From the NCBI GenBank assembly GCA_934234275.1, contig CAKQHU010000050.1, forward strand, positions 1 to 8,445: 8,445 bases of DNA, read 5' to 3'. Shown here piece after piece: positions 7,661 through 8,445 of this stretch. The notes beneath the pieces are model-generated. The model saw nothing but the letters and a program-made list of their open reading frames with translations. It made no database searches and was not told where the DNA came from. Both the position numbers and the translations under genes were made by a program. The stretch comes from an uncultured Phascolarctobacterium sp. (GTDB lineage Bacteria > Bacillota > Negativicutes > Acidaminococcales > Acidaminococcaceae). Position 1 is the first letter of the stretch. Every line of letters starts with the position of its first letter.

Positions 7661-8445
7661 ATGAGCAATTATAATTCTGTAACTCCTGAATTTATTGATG
7701 AATTAAAAACGCTGTTGGGCGAAAAATATGTCAAAACCGATGCTGATACGCTCGACCGCTATAAGACGGACGAGGAAGCGGACGAGCGCTGCTTCCACCT
7801 GCCGGATGTAGTGGTAATTCCCGCCGATGCCGAGGAAATTGCCGGCGTAGTGAAGCTGTGTAACAAGTATCTCATTCCGCTGACCGTGCGCGGCGGCGGT
7901 ACAGGCATCGTTGACGGCGCTATTGCCGACAAGGGCGGCGTAGTGCTGCTGATGGAACGCCTGAACAAAATTATCGAGCTGAATAAGGAAGGGCTGTACA
8001 TGGTAGCACAGGCCGGTGTGCGCACGCTGGATATTCAGGCAGCGGCGAAGGCGGAGAATCTGCTGTATGCAGGTGACCCGTCGAGCAGCGACAGCTGCCA
8101 AATCGGCGGTAACCTGGCGACGAATGCCGGCGGCATCAAGGCTGTGCGCTACGGCGTAACGCGTAATCAGGTCTACGCTGTGCAGATTGTTACGCCCTAC
8201 GGCGATATTGTCGACCTGGGCTCGCCGCTCAAAAAGTGCAGCACAGGCTACTGCATGGAGCAGCTTGTTATCGGCAGCGAAGGTACATTGGGTATTATTA
8301 CGCAGGTAACGCTGAAGCTGCAGCCCTTGCCTCCGTATAAAATCGATATGCTGGCAATTTTCCATGACCCGATGGCAGCAATCGGTGTTGTGCCGCAGCT
8401 TGTGAAAGCAGGTATCGACCCGACAAGCATCGAATATATGGATAA
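7661..8445 (+). CDS. glcD: Second GlcD / D-lactate dehydrogenase-family FAD oxidase, 3' end cut by window
   Basis: The frame is open from the ATG at 7661 to the window end, giving 261 of an expected 470 or so residues. It aligns without gaps to the upstream oxidase, about 172 of 261 residues identical by hand count, so it should have the same fold and reaction type. The visible part is the FAD-binding domain and the beginning of the C-terminal domain: GGGTGIVDGA (78-87), GGNLATNAGG (149-158), KAVRYGVTRNQVY and GSEGTLGIIT (205-214). Divergence is highest in the first 50 residues. The flavin loop again has DGA where E. coli GlcD has GGA. The ribosome binding site is modest (AAAAGG, 9 bases before the ATG), weaker than that of its neighbour. 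I see no clear promoter between the two genes, so it may depend on read-through or on the repeat region. The C-terminal motifs HIGDGN and GEHGIG lie outside the window, so an intact gene cannot be proven. Confidence 0.88.
   Translation, partial: MSNYNSVTPEFIDELKTLLGEKYVKTDADTLDRYKTDEEADERCFHLPDVVVIPADAEEIAGVVKLCNKYLIPLTVRGGGTGIVDGAIADKGGVVLLMERLNKIIELNKEGLYMVAQAGVRTLDIQAAAKAENLLYAGDPSSSDSCQIGGNLATNAGGIKAVRYGVTRNQVYAVQIVTPYGDIVDLGSPLKKCSTGYCMEQLVIGSEGTLGIITQVTLKLQPLPPYKIDMLAIFHDPMAAIGVVPQLVKAGIDPTSIEYMD

Overview
The window looks like ordinary chromosomal DNA of a Gram-positive-lineage anaerobe. It is fairly GC-rich in its coding regions, with strong GGAGG-type ribosome binding sites, the Firmicutes-style pair pcrA-ligA, and VAO-family lactate/glycolate-type oxidases. 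The codon choice and this gene mix make me think of the Negativicutes (for example the Acidaminococcaceae/Phascolarctobacterium group). That assignment is inference only: no rRNA or other phylogenetic marker has been compared.

Layout: (1) 3-2006 (+), most of a PcrA/UvrD-type DNA helicase whose N-terminus, including Walker A, lies upstream of the window. (2) 2046-4085 (+), a complete NAD-dependent DNA ligase LigA, 39 bases behind the helicase and probably in the same transcript. (3) 4097-4132, a strong hairpin lying between ligA and the convergent transporter gene, probably terminating both. (4) 4131-5690 (-), a complete sodium:alanine/glycine symporter of the AGCS family. (5) 5691-5982, a divergent intergenic region of about 290 bp with a plausible promoter and an 8-bp dyad in the leader of the next gene. 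(6) 5983-7389 (+), a complete FAD-linked oxidase of the GlcD/D-lactate dehydrogenase family. (7) 7390-7660, a 271-bp spacer made almost entirely of two head-to-tail copies of a repeat. (8) 7661 to the window end (+), the first 261 residues of a second GlcD-family oxidase, about 66% identical to the first.

Functionally there are two unrelated blocks. The left one is DNA repair/replication (helicase plus ligase). The right one is nutrient uptake and oxidation of 2-hydroxy acids (amino-acid symporter, then tandem FAD oxidases). No Fe-S partner (GlcF/LutA type) or Etf subunit for the oxidases is visible.

The most unusual part is the 271-bp spacer. It carries two 88-bp imperfectly palindromic repeat copies (77/88 identical). 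The first copy is followed by what looks like the decayed leader, start codon and first six or so codons of a glcD-like gene, which matches the true start of the second oxidase and abuts the second repeat copy. This reads as an old tandem duplication, or the scar of a lost third oxidase gene. I see no CRISPR array, tRNA, rRNA, insertion sequence, phage gene or defence system in the window.
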